The notes beneath the pieces were generated by a model. It searched no databases. It was not told where the DNA came from and was given only the letters and a program-made list of their open reading frames with translations. The translations under genes and the position numbers were made by a program. From Fictibacillus sp. b24 (GTDB lineage: Bacteria > Bacillota > Bacilli > Bacillales > Fictibacillaceae), in NCBI RefSeq assembly GCF_030348825.1, contig NZ_JAUCES010000005.1, forward strand, positions 3,596,001-3,660,000: DNA of 64,000 nucleotides, given 5' to 3'. This document shows positions 63,077-64,000 of this stretch, piece by piece; within the stretch, counting starts at the first letter, position 1, and each line of letters begins with the position of its first letter.

Positions 63077-63535
63077 ATGAAAAAATCCAGTATAGCCGTG
63101 TTTATTATTATCTTTGCCTCGTTCTATGTTTCCAGTATTCTGTTTCCCATCGACAAGGAGTGGTATGACGCACTAAATAAGCCATCATGGACTCCATCAG
63201 GGCAAACAATCGGCATGATCTGGACTGTATTGTTTACTTTAATCGCCTTATCCGCTACTCTTATTTACAATCAATATGGTTTTAAACCAATTAGTTTTTG
63301 GATTCTTTTTGTAGTCAATTATGTATTGAATCAGGCTTTCAGTTATTTTCAGTTCACACAAAAAGATTTGTTATTAGCTACCTTTGATGCATTTTTGATC
63401 GCTGTGACCACTTTGCTTTTAGTCATTTATGCAAGTCGTTTAAGAAAAGTCTCAGGATGGCTGCTTATTCCGTATCTTCTCTGGAGTTCATTTGCTACCT
63501 ACTTATCCTGGACGATCTACAGCATGAATGCATAA
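63077..63535 (+). CDS. tspO: TspO/MBR-family membrane protein
   Basis: 152 residues, five membrane helices, with WYDALNKPSWTPSGQTIGMIWTVLF, the TspO tryptophan-rich signature, and LNQAFSYF. Bacterial TspO binds and can degrade porphyrins and is linked to stress. ATG 63077 has CAGGAGGTAATC directly upstream; the frame runs back to 63029 without a ribosome site. Confidence 0.9.
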   Translation: MKKSSIAVFIIIFASFYVSSILFPIDKEWYDALNKPSWTPSGQTIGMIWTVLFTLIALSATLIYNQYGFKPISFWILFVVNYVLNQAFSYFQFTQKDLLLATFDAFLIAVTTLLLVIYASRLRKVSGWLLIPYLLWSSFATYLSWTIYSMNA

Positions 63536-63552
63536 ACAAAAATGTCTATACC

Positions 63553-63592
63553 AAAAAGAGATCTAACCTTTTCAGAAGGCTAGATCTCTTTT
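63553..63592. terminator. bidirectional terminator after tspO
   Basis: AAAAGAGATCTA (63554-63565) pairs with TAGATCTCTTTT (63581-63592), inner CC/GG pair. It lies between convergent genes. Confidence 0.88.
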
Positions 63593-63593
63593 A

Positions 63594-64000
63594 TTATGTT
63601 CCTGAAATCGCTACATATTGATTCTGTAGAACAAACCGATTGTCCTTCCATCCTAACGTGTTCACCACATAACCTAGTGCGTCTGCGTTATATAACCCTG
63701 CTATCTTTTGATATGCGGAAAGTTCGTATACCCCATCATAATTGAAGTCGATGGGATATAATCCGCTCAAAGGATTCACAAAGCCAGTGATCGGTTTCTT
63801 CAGCTTGCCATTTTTATCATATATTTCGTTTAGATATTCTGAATCTCGTTTCGAAATATCAATTATATAGGTTTTCCCATTACTCTTACTGACAACTCTG
63901 ACTTTGTAGTTGTCCTCATAGATTACATCATATTCAAAAGTGGCATTGTATACGTTGAAATTAAACATCTCTTGAGGGTTGTTTCCGATAAACGAGTATA
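63594..64000 (-). CDS. hypothetical protein, 5' part beyond the window
   Basis: At least 135 residues. The frame is open to the window edge: about 10 codons before the first internal ATG (63968) read FIGNNPQE, so the gene starts outside. The visible part has beta-rich sequence with PIDFNYDGVYELSAYQ, like VCBS or FG-GAP repeat-type calcium-binding segments. No catalytic motif is visible. It ends just after the tspO terminator on the opposite strand. Confidence 0.6.
   Translation of the reverse strand, partial: YSFIGNNPQEMFNFNVYNATFEYDVIYEDNYKVRVVSKSNGKTYIIDISKRDSEYLNEIYDKNGKLKKPITGFVNPLSGLYPIDFNYDGVYELSAYQKIAGLYNADALGYVVNTLGWKDNRFVLQNQYVAISGT

Overview
The window looks like a chromosomal segment of a low-GC, Gram-positive, endospore-forming bacterium of the Bacillaceae. 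Pointers are AAGGAGG-type ribosome sites with frequent TTG/GTG starts, intrinsic terminators with U tracts, Fur boxes, a T-box leader, an RsbR-type stressosome protein, a SipW/camelysin matrix locus, YwqH/YwqI/LXG secretion genes and many proteins resembling B. subtilis ones. GlnRS and futalosine-pathway menaquinone genes are unusual for Bacillus proper. A Bacillus relative such as Fictibacillus is my guess, not a demonstration.

Layout. 0-2.3 kb: partial M19 dipeptidase and divergent glnS. 2.2-5.7 kb: an LXG polymorphic toxin operon (YwqH-like, YwqI-like, LXG toxin, candidate immunity genes). 5.9-9.1 kb: CwlK-like peptidase, bicovalent-FAD oxidase, RsbR paralog and a small HTH protein. 9.2-11.6 kb: a three-gene set resembling heme-dependent N-demethylase / dimethylamine monooxygenase. 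11.7-14.1 kb: methylmalonyl-CoA epimerase and an ECF sigma/anti-sigma pair. 14.1-18.1 kb: Fur-regulated siderophore ABC importer. 18.2-23.3 kb: L,D-transpeptidase, GNAT, T-box-controlled brnQ, and xpaC-telA. 23.3-25.3 kb: WGR protein set in gene-poor DNA with a long-hairpin repeat and a tandem structured repeat. 25.3-33.2 kb: double P-loop ATPase, mqnB-mqnD, rlmI-recQ and small proteins. 33.2-35.4 kb: a 21-bp repeat array and a DUF3311/SSS symporter pair. 35.4-38 kb: a LytTR/DUF3021 regulator pair with a visible autoregulatory promoter, ferritin-like protein and 1-Cys peroxiredoxin. 38.2-41.9 kb: YbaN-like protein, thioesterase, a cobalamin riboswitch with no B12 gene after it, glycosyltransferase, a cyclohexadienyl-dehydratase-like binding protein and a second 21-bp array. 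42-48 kb: a beta-glucoside locus (LacI regulator, ABC importer, GH1 enzyme) with three operators. 48.1-53.4 kb: XRE/TPR regulator, M4 neutral protease, DUF4047-sipW-calY. 53.4-64 kb: second copy of the long-hairpin repeat, threonine-aldolase-like enzyme, a YtrA-type GntR/ABC operon behind a 30-bp palindrome, a divergent VWA/HTH-like pair, DAO-family oxidase, amidohydrolase, old yellow enzyme, TspO and a partial gene at the edge.

How the genes fit together. The clearest circuits are Fur with the siderophore importer; LacI-family repressor with sugar import and beta-glucosidase; SipW with CalY; ECF sigma factor with its DUF4179 partner; LytTR with its own promoter; and the GntR repressor with its palindrome. 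I saw no prophage, transposase, CRISPR array, rRNA or tRNA gene. The least explained material is noncoding: two kinds of structured repeat, two 21-bp arrays and the orphan riboswitch.
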